From contig CM049320.1 of NCBI GenBank assembly GCA_026874595.1, forward strand, positions 45,830,714-45,894,713: 64,000 bases of DNA, given 5' to 3'. Within the stretch, counting starts at the first letter, position 1. The number at the start of each line of letters is the position of its first letter. Below the pieces are notes generated by a model. It had not been told where the DNA came from. It did no database searches and was given only the letters and a program-made list of their open reading frames with translations. Source of the stretch: Sipunculus nudus (lineage: Eukaryota > Annelida > Sipuncula > Golfingiida > Sipunculidae). Shown one piece after another: positions 23,279 through 33,171 of the stretch. The position numbers and the translations under genes were made by a program.

Positions 23279-25919
23279 ACTGAAAGTCATCTGAGCTATA
23301 GCGATCACTCTTTGTCTGTCGTCCGTCTGTCTGTCCGTTAACCAGGCACAAATCGTAACAGCTTGAACTGGAATCTTCTTACTTGACATCCTGGGAGGTC
23401 CATGAAAAATCTCCTTGGAAACCAGAAATTAGGTCTCTGTTACCAATATCCTTCGAGCTATGGGGCCCCAAAGTACCCCCAAGAAAAGTAAAAAATTTCA
23501 TACAAAAACTTCAATATCTCATTAACTACTTGAATGATGGTCATGATTTGTGGCATAACTATTGATCATGAGATGTGTCATCTGTTCCTGCAGACTGGTG
23601 GCGCCACCTGTATCGTTCGATTTTTTACGATTTTTTCCTCTATTTTTGAGACCTTTAAGGATGTTGTCATCTCTTATTAGCATGGCACAAATAGTAACGA
23701 CTGGACCTAGAATCTTCATTCTCAACACACTAGAAGACCTATGAAAAGTCTCCAAGGAAACCAGAAATTAGGTCTCTGTTACCCATATCCTTCGAGCTAT
23801 GGGGCCCCAAAGTACCCCCCCCCCCCAGAGTAGTCAAAAATTTCATACAAAAACTTCAATATCTCAATAACTACATCACTGATGGTCATGATTTTTGGCA
23901 TACATATTGATTATGAGATGTTCCATCAGTTCCTGCAGACTGGTGGCGCCACCTATGTTATCTATCAAGAGGGTACAAATTGCAACAACTGGACCTAGAA
24001 ACTTCATTCTTGTCATGCAAGGAGGCCCATGAAGAGTGCCTGTGGAAACTTGAAATTAGGTCTCTGTTACCCATATCCTTCAAGCTATAGGACTCTGAAG
24101 TATCCCTCAGAATAATGGACAATTTGATACAAAAGCTGAAGTATCTGAACAACTAATACGGAGATCATCATGATTCTTCGCTTGGTTATTGACCATTAAG
24201 TGTTTTTAGCTCAGCTGACTGTAAGTCATCTGAAGTATCCCTCAGAATAATGGACAATTTGATACAAAAGCTCAAGTATCTAAACAACTATTGCAGTGAT
24301 CACCATGATTCTTTGCATGGATATTGATCATGGAATGTGTCATCAGTTTCTGCAGTATGGTGGCGCCACCTGTATTTTTTTTATTTTTACGAATTTTTTT
24401 CTCTATTTTTGAGACCTCATAAGATGCGGTCATCTGTTAACATGGCACAAATCGTAACAACTGGACCTAGAATCTTCTCTCTTGACATGCTGAGAGGCCC
24501 ATGAAAAGTTTCCTTAAAAACTTGAAATTAGGTCTCTGTTACCCATAACCTCTGAGCTATGGGGCTCCGAAGTACCCCCCAGAATAATGTAAATTTGATA
24601 CAAAAGCTCAAGTATCTGAACAATTATTATATTGATCACCATGATTCTTTGCATGGATATTGATCATGAAATGTTTCATCAGTTTCTGCATTCTGGTGGC
24701 GCCACCTGTATTTTTTCAATTTTTAGCTCAGCTGACTGAAAGTCATCTGAGCTGTAGGGATCACCTTTTGTCCGTCGTCCGTCCAGCCATCCAGGCGTCT
24801 GTCTGTTAACAGGGCACAAATCGTAACCGCTAGACCGGGAATCTTCTTACTTGAAATCCTGGGAGGTCTATGGAAATTCTCCTTGTAAACCTGAAATTAG
24901 GTCACTGTGACCTATATTCTTCGAGCTATAGGGTTCTGAAGTACCCCCCAGAATAATGCAAAATTTAATACAAAAGCTCAAGTATCTGAACAACTAATGC
25001 ATTAATCACCATGATTCTTTGCATGGATATTGATCATGGAGTGTTTCATCAATTTCTGGAGATTGGTGGCGCCACCTATATTTTTTTTATTTTTTACGAT
25101 TTTTTTTCTCTACTTTTGTGATCTTTAAACATTTGGTCATCTGTAAACAGGGCACAAATCATAATGACTGGACCTAGAATCTTCTGTCCTCACCTCCAGG
25201 GAAGCCCATAAAAGGTCTAAATGGAAACCCAAAATAAGGTCCCTGTTACCCATATTCTGTGAGCTATGGGGCTCTGAAGTACCCCCCCAGAATAAAGATT
25301 TGGTCATATATTAACAGGGCACAAATCATAATGACAGGACCTAGAATCTTCTGTCCTCACCTCCTGGGAAGCCCATAAAAGGTCTACATGGAAACCTGAA
25401 ATAAGGTCCCTGTTACCCATATCCTTCATGCTCTGGGGCTCCGAAGTACTCCCCAGAATAAAGATTTGGTCATCTGTTAACAGAGCACAAATTATAATGA
25501 CTTGACCTAGAATCTCCTTTCTTGATATGCTGGGAGGCCCCTGAAAAGTCTCCTTGTGCACCTGAAATTACATCTCTGTTACCCATATCCTTCATCCTAT
25601 GCAGCTTTGAAATACCCCCCAGAATAAACATTTGGATTTGTTAACAGGGCACAAATCATAATAACTGGAGCTAGAATTTTATTTTTTGACATGCTGGGAG
25701 ACCCCTGAAAAGTCATCTTGTAAACCTTGAAAATAGGTGTCTGTTACCCATATCCTTCATGCTACAGAGCTCCATAGTACCCCAATGAATATTGGATGAT
25801 TTTATACAAAAGGTCAAGTTTGGAAAAAGTATTTCATTCAAATTTGACATTCAGATGATAAAATGACTTTTGTCAATGTCTTCCTGGTCAGCTGAGCGTC
25901 ATGACCCCTGGGTCACTTG
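23279..25919 (+). mobile_element. Family B array nested in the TTAA transposon
   Basis: B-type 5' foldbacks start at 23279, about 24208 and 24723. A B 3' end (gtcagctgagcgtcatg, hairpin gacccctgggtc, CTTG at 25916-25919) closes the block. In between are many units of roughly 335-350 bp carrying acaaatcgtaac, gaaattaggtctctgttaccc, and ggtggcgccacctgta (exact palindrome at 23597, 23942, 24359, 24695 and 25065). Homopolymer C runs occur near 23818. Confidence 0.65.
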
Positions 25920-26008
25920 TTAATTGGATATATCTCAAAATTGGCATAGGGTATGTATGTGGAAATAGTATCATTTGAAACTACATACAAATATCTCCAG
26001 GCGGTTTT

Positions 26009-26257
26009 TTATGTTATATATTTTGCCGCCGCTCTTCCTTTGCCGATCGCTCTCATAGCTAGGACTCTGGCGCAGTTCACTTCGCAAAATTTGTTAGCAA
26101 GCGACGTGGTGGTGTAACTTGGTGCCGCGTTCCTCTCACAAAATTCATTTGTGCAACGCAGTCCAATATTGCTGCACCACCCTCGGCATTTATCTACATC
26201 CTTAACCAACGACACAGGAACCTTGTGATCAGCAGTATGTGACTGTCTCTCGTTCAA
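26009..26257 (-). pseudogene. Fragment of a Mutator-like transposase domain
   Basis: An 82-codon open stretch contains two CxxC-like pairs and ends in FCEVNCARVLAMRAIGKGRA. This resembles the segment F-E-V-N-x-R-x-V-x-A-M-R-x-I-G-K-G found in the Mutator-like transposase domain proteins that are common in cnidarian and mollusc genomes. A zinc-ribbon-like cysteine region normally precedes it, as here. There is no ATG at the head of the frame, and two stops lie just upstream. Downstream, where the family continues into a helical region and catalytic core, the frame ends. Family assignment is from motif recognition only. Confidence 0.45.
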
Positions 26258-26746
26258 ATTTTATCTTCGCTCATTCTACTCTATTTTCTTCGACCCATGA
26301 CGTTCAGTGTATATTATAGAAGAATGAACGATGTATTTGGTAATGGTTTTGGCGATGTAATGATGGACCCTAAGAGAAAATATTATAGTGTATAACAGGG
26401 TCAATATAACAGAAATAACAATAGGTAAATTCATATTTCTGGGTATATTCTTGGTGCCAGGACCATTATTGGGTGACACTAACATATTTTAGGGCAGTGA
26501 CATAGACATTATTCGGCGACTGGAGGAGTACGATGTACAGTTTACTTCTGGGTTAGGCGTATAGGGGGGGGGGGGGCGTGTTTGTATTAATTAGTGCCAA
26601 TTAGTAAGTGCCTGTAATAAAGATAAGCTGTTTCCCGGCTGACTGACCGCGGCTTACCCACGCCTGTCAATCAACCATTTGCCTGATACCGCGAGCGCAT
26701 GGTTAACCAATAAGCAACTTACACGCTGCTAACTATCGCAGTTGAC

Positions 26747-26760
26747 ACCCCACGTGGGGT
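26747..26760. promoter_or_regulatory. 14-bp perfect palindrome with a CACGTG E-box
   Basis: ACCCCACGTGGGGT is a perfect palindrome centred on CACGTG, the bHLH-type (USF/MYC/CLOCK) core. It sits in a locally CpG-richer block (26630-26770) that also contains a CCAAT-like word (aaccaataag). The location inside a transposon makes a host promoter doubtful. Confidence 0.3.
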
Positions 26761-27915
26761 TGACATCTTAATTAAAATACTAATTTTTCTTATTGATACA
26801 ATATAACCCCAGGAACGTGTTTTTGTGAAAAGATAGATATAGCAAACATCTATAAAACCAGATGTTTTTCAGAAAAATGTAATTTTCATGATTTTTGACG
26901 ATGATTAGACCTTAACTAGATGAATGTTATAATTTTTGTATTTTATTCATTGTTATTCTTGGCTATGCTAAATTTTAGATTTTGTATTGTACCACCAGGG
27001 TTATAATGATTAAAGTGCACATTAAATTGTGTCCACAAAGTGGTGTAATGCTATGGAAGTCTTGATATTCATCAGATAAGTGATTCCTTACTTCAGAAGA
27101 GTTAAAACTTCACCAGGTGTGAAATTGAATATTAATTCCAGTAATAAATTTAAGCTGAGATAGTAATTAGCACGATGATATTTTTTGTCTTTCATTCAAC
27201 CAGTGTATATACTTTATTTGAAAAGATGATTTTATTTTATCAAATTTACTGAATCATTTATTTTATTTCGGTGAATAAAATTGAGCATGTACTGAAAACT
27301 CCAATGTGCAAAACTTTTCAGTAGTGTTTCAAGGGATAATCTTGAAGATGCCATGTTGTGGCATTATTTTCTTTTAAATTCAGTTGAAACCTTTGTGATT
27401 AAAAAATAATAAAATATATGTGTATGCATAGTATGACCAAATATGAGCTACACTCTGGATATATAATGATTGCAACTTAGAATTCTGATATTTTAATTTA
27501 TTTTCAGATTTTTTTATTACTAATTTATAAAACTTGTAAAAAAATGAATCAAATTAAAAATTATTAATGGAAAAAGTGGATATGCTAAAAAAATAGGCTT
27601 ATATATAAACATAAATGCATTATTCCCTTGAAAGTGAAATAAAGGTATTAATCCATTCTGTCCACTTGCCTGTCCATCTGTAAATTTTTCATATGCATCA
27701 CAGTATCTCGAAACTTTTACTGTTTTTCTTCATAACAGGCTTGTCAGAGTGTAAGTTTTGATATCATTTATTTAGAACTCTAATATAACCAAGTAGGAGG
27801 GCCCCTTTCCTCTTAGCTTCTCATATGCTTATATATATGAAAAACATCACAATAGAATATTTTGCATTTGTAAAAATTTAAATTCAGCTGAGCGCCGAGA
27901 CCCATGGGTCCCTTG

Positions 27916-28522
27916 TTGTTTCAGAATTGCTCAACAAGGTTTAGTGCTTGCACAAGCAAACAAACAAATTAAAACAGGCCGCAATATGTTCACGACAAAA
28001 GGTGGGTCAAGCTCTGTTTAACTTCAAAGCCTTAAAGCGATTGTCTGATTGACGAGGTAAAGGGTTCTCAGAGTGCAATGTTTTCACAGTTGTTTCTTCA
28101 GATCATCTTTAGTGCTGACAATTAACTTAGAATAAGCTATGTTTCCATAAGCGTGAATGTAAGAGCAAGCCAGAGGGAGGACGCAAATATGAGTCGGGAA
28201 CCAAATGCAGGGTGGATTTCTACATATGGGATGCTTGATTTCTAGTCTTTCCTGCCCAATTACAATACAGAAATTTGGGCAACAAGTCTGTTTGTTTGGT
28301 CTGAACATTGACATATCTGATCCTCTTGCGCAAGTGACATTTATGTGTAGGTCTGTTTGTGCTGGCCTGGTACCAGTCAGCATTTGTTTGAGTGGCGGAA
28401 GCAACTTTTGATCTTTGTACTTTCTTCATTGCCCCAGTTTGCTGGTTTTATATGTGACATGTAGTGTTATGTTGCTTTCATAGGTAACAAGTTTAAATTG
28501 TTTAAATAGAATCATTTATTTT
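27916..28522. other. Unique segment with two overlapping minus-strand open frames
   Basis: This stretch does not match the repeat families. On the minus strand an ATG-initiated frame of 69 codons (28220-28429, beginning MKKVQRSKVASATQTNADWY) overlaps another frame of about 100 codons (28084-28404) rich in cysteine. I recognise neither. Switching between the two frames could reflect a single-base frameshift in an old gene or transposon, or chance. Confidence 0.3.
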
Positions 28523-28687
28523 AGCTCAGCTGACTGTTAGTCAACAGAGCTATAGTGATTTGTCAGTGTCTGTCTGCCTGTCTGACTGGCATGTTTTGAC
28601 ACCATTGGACCCACGAATCTAAAATTTGGAATGCTGTTAGATACCCCCAAAATCTCCTAGCAAATCAAAAATTAGGTCACTGTGACC
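28523..28687 (+). mobile_element. Family B 5' fragment
   Basis: It starts AGCTCAGCTGACTGTTAGTC, then AACAGAGCTATAG, and runs through the usual tgtctgtctg stretch and ttttgacaccattggaccc. It ends abruptly at gtgaccagtggctgatac. Confidence 0.6.
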
Positions 28688-28800
28688 AGTGGCTGATACA
28701 GAGGGGGCGCACGACGCCCCCCCCCCCCCCCTCACGAGCTGTAACACCCCTCGTGTTATCTTATTTTTTTCCCCTTTTATTCATGATTAATATTCTTTTT
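28688..28800. mobile_element. Possible hAT-type terminus next to a C-tract
   Basis: The text cagtggctgatacagaggggg resembles the CAGTGGCGGATCC-type terminus of hAT elements and their MITEs. It is followed by a C14 tract at 28719-28732. No partner terminus (complement ending CCACTG) was found nearby, so this is at best a fragment. Confidence 0.25.
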
Positions 28801-28808
28801 GCATTTTT

Positions 28809-29525
28809 AGAGAACCTGTGAGCACACTAAAATTGAAATCTCAGAAATGGCTAGAGCTATCATCACCAAATTTTATGCCAATGTTTGTCACGTAAGTCAT
28901 ATCTGAAATTGAGGTATTGGTGGCTTCACCTACATTGGTCTGTTTTTTACAAGCAATAATGTAATTTTAGACTCTTCTAGCTTACACACTGTTTTATGAT
29001 AAAATTGTTAAGCTGATTGGTTTAAACTTTACAAGAATTATTCTATGGTAGGGTTCTGCCAGTTTTATAAAAATAGATTGGGTAAATGCAGCTTTATAAA
29101 AGCAGTGAAGCCAATTGAAAAAGGCTTTCTGTGTTTGAAAACAGATTTAACAACATGCTGAGTTTTAGCATCCAATTCAAGAGGTCACTGAATACAACCA
29201 GGTGGGGTCCAGACATCACCATGGCAACTGACCTGGCTCTGTCTGGTGTCTAGACAATGTGTCTAGCTGTCAAGACGCAGCGTCTAGACGCAGAATTCCC
29301 AGATTAGAACTATTGGAACAATATCTTTCAACTATTTGAAAAAACTTGGTTTGCATTTTTAGCAAATCTGTGAGCTTATGCTGTGGTGTGGCATTGTCCA
29401 TCGTCCATCGTGCATCATAGCTATCTCAAAAAGGGCAGGAGCTAGCATCCTCAAATTTTGGCAAAAAATTTGTAACCAAAAAAATTCTATCGGATTTTGC
29501 TTAATTGTCTGCTAACTGCTTTTTT
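28809..29525 (+). mobile_element. Family C 5' fragments, stacked
   Basis: Two C-like 5' ends, AGAGAACCTGTGAGC at 28809 and AGCAAATCTGTGAGCTTATG at 29361, each with some C interior, precede the complete copy that starts at 29526. The segment 29200-29330 contains gtctagac-type short repeats (gtctagacaatgtgtctag, then acgcagcgtctagacg). A closely similar arrangement occurs at 42180-42760. Confidence 0.5.
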
Positions 29526-32500
29526 AGCGAACCTGTGAGCTTGTGCGATGGTGTGGCGTCGTCCGGCGTCTGTTGTCCGTCGTCTGTACATTAAACCCAT
29601 ACCATCTTGAAAAGCGGCAAGAGTTAGCATTACAAATTTTTATGCAAAAAATTAGTCATCTAAAAAATTCTATTGGATTTTGCTTATTTTTTGGCTAACT
29701 GCATTTTCTTAGATTTTATAGGGAAAAAGCTTATAAACCTTTAAAAATCTTCTCCGAAACTGTTCAGCCAAATTGTCCAATATTTCATAATGATCCCTGG
29801 AACAGTCTCTCTCAAATTTGTTCAAATGTTTTAAGTTCTGTGATTTTTGGCCGAGTTACAGGAAATTGAACTTGGTCATCTGTCCAAAAAAGCATACTAA
29901 AATGACAATCTCAGAAACGGCCGGAGCTATCATCACCAAATTTTATGCCAGTGTTGGTCACATGAGTCATATATGAAATTCAGGTATTGGTGGCGCCACC
30001 TGCATTGACCTTTTTTTGTACGGGGTTCATTAGTCATCTGTACATTAACCCATAATTTCTCAGGAACAGCAGGAGTCACCATCCCAAGATTTTATGCAAT
30101 AATCTGTCGCATATCAAATGTTGTGGGATTCAGCTTATTTTTTGCTATCTGCATTTACTTAGACTTTATAGGGGAAAATCTGAAAAAAAAACTTTAAAAG
30201 TCTTCTTTTGAACAGTCCAGCCAAATTGTTCAATATTTTACAGAAATGATCCCAGAGGCAAGCCCTCTCAAGTTTGTTTTAATGGTTTGCATTTGTTGAA
30301 TTTTAGCGGAGTTACATGAATTTGAACTTAGTCATTTGGCCTAGTAAGCATTCTGACATAGTAATCTCAGAAATGACAGAAGCTAGCATTACCAAGTATT
30401 GTGCAAATGTTAGTCACATGACTCATATTTGAAGTTGCAGATTTAATGGTGCCACCTATATTGATCTGTTTTTTATGGGCAAAAACCTCATAATTTTAGC
30501 CTCTTTCAGCTTAAAATGTTTATGATGAAACTGTCAAGTTGAATCATTCAATATTTCAAAAGAATTTCTAGGACATGGTTTTTTCAATCATATCAGAATA
30601 GATTGAGTTTGTTGATTTTTGGTTGAGTCATGAAAAGCTTAAGTTGGTCTTATAGCCATTATTGTATCCAGCAAAACGAAGTTTTGCAGATACTATGTTT
30701 TTGACAGGGTTCCGCCACTGCCGCCTTCATTTCCGGAGAACTCCTCTGAGACTACTGGACAGAAACTTACACAAATTATCGGGTCACATGTGAACTGGTG
30801 CCTAACCAAGTGGCCTTGACCTCTGACCTTTCCTCTCTGCCCAGCGTCCATTTGTGCGTCTGTGCTCATATCTCAGGAAATGTTTGACCAATCAGGAAAA
30901 CAATTTTAGCCCTGGATAAATGACACAAATGTAGCCCCTGGATAGCTTTATAACATACACAAAAATGGTGGCGCCACCTGCAGCCATTTTTGCACAGCAT
31001 CCATCTGTTTGTCTGCCTTGGGTTAAAATCACTCGTATCTCTGCAGTGGTTTGACCAAATTACCTGAAATTCAGCATGCGTATACATCCCACATAGCTTT
31101 CTTGATTTTATGACAGGTGGCGCCACCTACATTCACGTTCACGCTGTAGACATCCATGCTTATATCTCCGGACTCGTTAGACCAATCAGGAAAAAAAATT
31201 TACACAAATGTAGCCCTTGGATAGCTTTATAACATACACGAAATTGGTGGCGCAAACTGCAGCCATTTTTTCACAGCGTCCATCTGTTTGTCTGCTTCAG
31301 GTTAAAATCACTCATATCTCTGCAGTGGTTTGACCAAATTACCTGTAATTCGGCATGCGTATACATCCTGGATAGCTTTCTTGATTTTATGACAGGTGGC
31401 GCCAGCTTCATTCACGTTCACACTGCAGAAGTTAATGCTTATATCTCCAGACTCGTTTGACCAATCAGGAAAAAAATTTACACAAATGTAGCCCTTGGAT
31501 AGCTTTATAACATACACTAAAATGGTGGCGCCACCTGCAGCCATTTTTGCACAGCGTCCATCTGTTTGTCTGCTGTGGGATAAAATCACTCATATCTCTG
31601 CAGTGGTTTGACTTTTCCATCTGAAATTTTGCATGTGTATACATCTTGGATAGTTTCTCGTTCAAATATCAGATGGCGCCACCTACAGTGATGTTTACGT
31701 GGCAGAGATCCATTCTAATATGTAACACATGTAACTCTATTTCCCCTTGCCACTCAATCCATGCTTAACTTCACCCATCCTAGTCTGATTTTGGTGGATA
31801 CACGTAGTCGCTTGTCAACTACCCGTATTCTAGTTATATCTATTTCAAACTGAGGACTGCAATAGTGTTCTTCTACAAAATTATTGTTTCAATTATTACT
31901 TCTGTAACATTGCACAAAATTATTCTTAGTTAGCCTTTGTTCAAGTTTACTTGAATGATTTTTGGCAAAATTATTTGACCTTTAACAATGAAAGGACTGC
32001 ATCTTTAATTATTCTAGATATTTTGATAAAAAGTTTATGAATAAGTCAGCTTGAAAACGGCATTTTAGCCAAAGGCTTTCAGTATGTGTAAACAGATTTA
32101 CCATCGGGCCAAGATTGTGTCTGCATCTATAAATAGGTTGAGAAACCGCCAACTGTTTCAGATTTGGCAACAGATCAAGAGTTCATTCAGTGCAGCCAGA
32201 TATAGGTCAAGAGTTCAATCAGTGCAGCCAAGGCATGTGATCACCTCATTTAAGACATGTGAACACCTCATGGTCACCTCATAGGTAGCATGTGACAACC
32301 TCATGAGTATCGTGATCACCTCATGGGTGTCATGCCCATCAGGGTTGCATTTGGAGCCAATCTGTGAGCTTATGCAATGGTGTGGCCACTATTTCAGATT
32401 TGTCAACAGGCCAAAGGTCAGTCTGGATCTATTTATAACCTTTGCAGACTGCCAACAGTATCAGATTAGGTAACAGGTCTGGTCAGGAGTTCACTCAGTG

Positions 32501-33171
32501 CAGTAGCTGCATTCTATTTATAACCTAGGCAGACTGCCGAATGCATCAGATTTGGCACCAAAGTTCAGCCTGGATCTATTTATAGCTTTATGCAACAGGT
32601 CAAGAGTTCACTTAGTGCAGCCAGATACAGGTCAAAAAGTTCACTCAGTCTAGCCAGGTGCAGGTCATGAGTTCAGTCAGTGCAGTAGTCTGAGCCGGCA
32701 CTTTGTCACAGTTCACTCGGGGCAACTGACTTTCTCACCTAAGCCAGGTGAGACCCATGCATCAGACTCAAGGTAAGTTTGATGTATTGGCCGGATATCT
32801 TGATCTGTCTATGTGTCTTTGATGGCTTTCTCGTTCACAAGACAGGTGTCGCCACCTACAATTACTTTTGCCCAGTGTATGTGCCTGCTTATTTCTACAG
32901 AGGAATTTGATATATCAGCCTGAAATTGGACATATTTATGCATATCGAATTGGGCATATGTATATATCTCTGATAGCTTCGTTGTATACAAGACTGGTCA
33001 TGCCAGCTGCAATCATTTTTTTGTTGTGTGCACCCATGCCAGAATATCAGCAGTGGTGTTTGTGTAATTGTTTCTTATTCAAAATGTTTAGTACTGCATT
33101 GTTCATATACATGAAAAGTAATGCCAGTGTATTTCCCAATGCACAGGTTCGCATAAGGCCTGTAGGCCTTG
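29526..33171 (+). mobile_element. Family C element (copy C3), with a nested D element
   Basis: It starts AGCGAACCTGTGAGCTTGTG after ttttt and ends GCACAGGTTCGCATAA, hairpin GGCCTGTAGGCC and TTG at 33171, then tt. Removing D2 (30664-31833) leaves about 2.48 kb, the normal C size. It contains GGTGGCGCCACC at 29989 and the minisatellite at 32170-32680. Confidence 0.75.
30664..31833 (+). mobile_element. Family D element (copy D2), full length
   Basis: The 5' foldback is GTATCCAGCAAAAC(gaa)GTTTTGCAGATAC followed by TATG. The 3' end is ttttggtggatac, acgtagtcg with its hairpin partner, cccgtatt and CTAG at 31830-31833. The flanks agccattatt and ttatatctatttc rejoin as in the uninterrupted copy at 46041-46065, again with two extra T. 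The interior holds tandem units with GGTGGCGCCACC at 30967, 31116 and 31524. Confidence 0.75.

Larger units (their letters stand above)
23073..26915. mobile_element. TTAA-flanked terminal-inverted-repeat DNA transposon, inserted in a B element
   Basis: TTAA at 23073-23076 and 26912-26915 bracket inverted ends: GGTCTAATCATCATCAAA (23077-23094) against its complement ending GATGATTAGACC (to 26911), 18 bp with one mismatch. The related B copy at 16501 has the single site taaa there, so the element plus a 4-bp duplication fits. A TTAA duplication is the piggyBac hallmark, but these termini do not begin with the CCY seen in piggyBac. Without the nested B array it is about 1.2 kb. It contains a fragment of a Mutator-like transposase domain on the minus strand and a GC-richer block near 26560-26770. 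Confidence 0.65.
22448..27915 (+). mobile_element. Family B element downstream of PPP1R7, split by a TTAA-flanked transposon
   Basis: The left part 22448-23072 and right part 26916-27915 together match the B element at 14962-18152, including the proline-rich-looking cagcttgcc/tggccacta segment, the poly(A)-like block and the terminus tcagctgagcgccga, palindrome GACCCATGGGTC and CTTG at 27912-27915. The insertion point corresponds to gatggtgca/taaa/ctagatg at 16495-16515. The left part lacks some interior present in the other copy. Confidence 0.7.

Noticed and set aside
26276-26485. Minus-strand frame with a hydrophobic stretch resembling a signal peptide
   Set aside because: Short, with no homology recognised and AT-rich. 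It is separated from the transposase fragment by two stops, so chance is likely.
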